Origin: Anaerolineaceae bacterium UBA5311
GTDB lineage: Bacteria; Chloroflexota; Anaerolineae; Anaerolineales; Anaerolineaceae
Direction: 5' to 3'
Length of the DNA: 13,136 bases
NCBI GenBank assembly: GCA_002411175.1
Contig: DHRN01000076.1
Span: 15,109 to 28,244 of the forward strand
The translations under genes were made by a program, and so were the position numbers. The notes under the pieces were generated by a model. It was given only the letters and a program-made list of their open reading frames with translations. It made no database searches and had not been told where the DNA came from. Shown here in pieces: positions 12,917 to 13,136 of this stretch (the stretch's first letter is position 1; the number at the start of each line of letters is the position of its first letter).

Positions 12917-12990
12917 TTTTTGTAGGGAACGCGGCTTGTCCCGTTCCGGCGAAGCCATCTTTTCGTAGGGCGAGACGCCTGTTCGCGGGA
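12917..12990. repeat. Two diverged tandem repeat units starting TTTTyGTAGGG
   Basis: GTAGGG occurs at 12922-12927 and 12965-12970, 43 nt apart, each preceded by a T-run and followed by a related short hairpin. The first hairpin is GGAACG (12926-12931) with CGTTCC (12942-12947). The second is GCGA (12970-12973) with TCGC (12983-12986). They appear to be diverged copies of one intergenic repeat. Confidence 0.5.
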
Positions 12991-13009
12991 TGGCATGGCA
13001 GCCGCGAAG

Positions 13010-13044
13010 AGGGACCAGGTAACAGGAAACAGGGAACAGGAACT
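13010..13044. repeat. Heptanucleotide tandem array, consensus AGGNAAC (second copy)
   Basis: Five consecutive 7-nt units start at 13010, 13017, 13024, 13031 and 13038. The middle three match AGGNAAC exactly and the outer two differ by one or two bases. It is the same family as the array at 503-530. Confidence 0.65.
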
Positions 13045-13051
13045 GGGTTTT

Positions 13052-13105
13052 GTCATCCTGAGCCTCTTTTGCGAAGGATCTTGTCGATTGGATGGTAAGA
13101 TCCTT
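13052..13105. repeat. GTCATCCTGAG-type repeat with competing hairpins
   Basis: GTCATCCTGAG (13052-13062) leads into GCGAAGGATCTT (13071-13082), a phrase I have seen as an interspersed intergenic repeat in several bacterial genomes (from memory). AAGGATCTT (13074-13082) pairs perfectly with AAGATCCTT (13097-13105) over 14 nt. Its AGGAT (13075-13079) can also pair with ATCCT (13055-13059). The short palindrome CACTT-ACG-AAGTG follows at 13114-13126. No gene is visible from 12904 to 13136. Confidence 0.5.
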
Positions 13106-13136
13106 GTGAATTACACTTACGAAGTGATTGTCCCGT

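Noticed and set aside
12917..13136. CRISPR array
   Set aside because: Repeats are diverged, few and unevenly spaced, without 28-37 nt identical units separated by unique spacers, and no cas gene is in the window.
1..13136. Defence island, prophage or new multi-gene system
   Set aside because: All recognisable genes are housekeeping, small hydrolase or envelope types. There is no integrase, transposase gene, phage gene, toxin-antitoxin pair or unusual multi-gene cassette.

Overview
The window is 13.1 kb of roughly 50% GC bacterial chromosome. It is mostly housekeeping and small-envelope-protein genes, with repeat-rich intergenic DNA at both ends. Several traits suggest a Chloroflexota, Anaerolineae-like organism: lipoproteins with Pro/Thr-rich 'TPT' linkers, a Pro/Thr-linked surface protein with a Cys-bounded beta domain, DUF4282 and DUF456 membrane proteins, the yacL-cysS-rlmB gene order, and dispersed hairpin repeats. 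This placement is inference from gene style, not from a marker gene.

Layout, left to right. (1) The 3' end of an ABC exporter gene (1-213, +). (2) A 389-nt non-coding stretch (214-602) with a cluster of alternating REP-like hairpins, a possible 143-bp MITE-like element and a heptanucleotide tandem array. (3) A two-gene + strand unit: a SurA/parvulin-like lipoprotein (603-1544) and a single-pass surface protein (1541-2284), joined by an ATGA overlap. (4) A convergent - strand unit read MPE -> TrmH -> DUF711 (4876 down to 2281); its last stop codon overlaps the stop of the surface-protein gene in one TTAA. (5) A + strand series: Nudix hydrolase (4964-5491), DUF4282 membrane protein (5558-5854) with a hairpin terminator, then serS (5997-7265) overlapping a TTG-started DUF456 membrane protein (7262-7786). 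(6) A perfect 10-bp hairpin between convergent genes (7792-7818). (7) A tightly packed - strand operon read yacL-like PIN-TRAM -> cysS -> rlmB (11057 down to 7836), with a recognisable promoter. (8) A - strand 534-aa lipoprotein gene (12791 down to 11187). (9) A repeat-rich right flank (12826-13136) with a short coding-like remnant.

Functionally the central genes serve translation and RNA: SerRS, CysRS, two SPOUT 2'-O-methyltransferases and a PIN-TRAM membrane protein. The rest are envelope or chaperone-type proteins and small-molecule hydrolases. I do not see an obvious new multi-gene system. The most interesting signals are non-coding. Three genes have a TATAAT box only 6-7 nt before the ATG and no Shine-Dalgarno, consistent with leaderless mRNAs, while their neighbours have clear Shine-Dalgarno sites. 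A family of 28-nt hairpins shows compensatory stem changes. A possible MITE has 17-bp terminal repeats and an 8-bp flanking direct repeat. One heptamer repeat occurs at both ends of the window.
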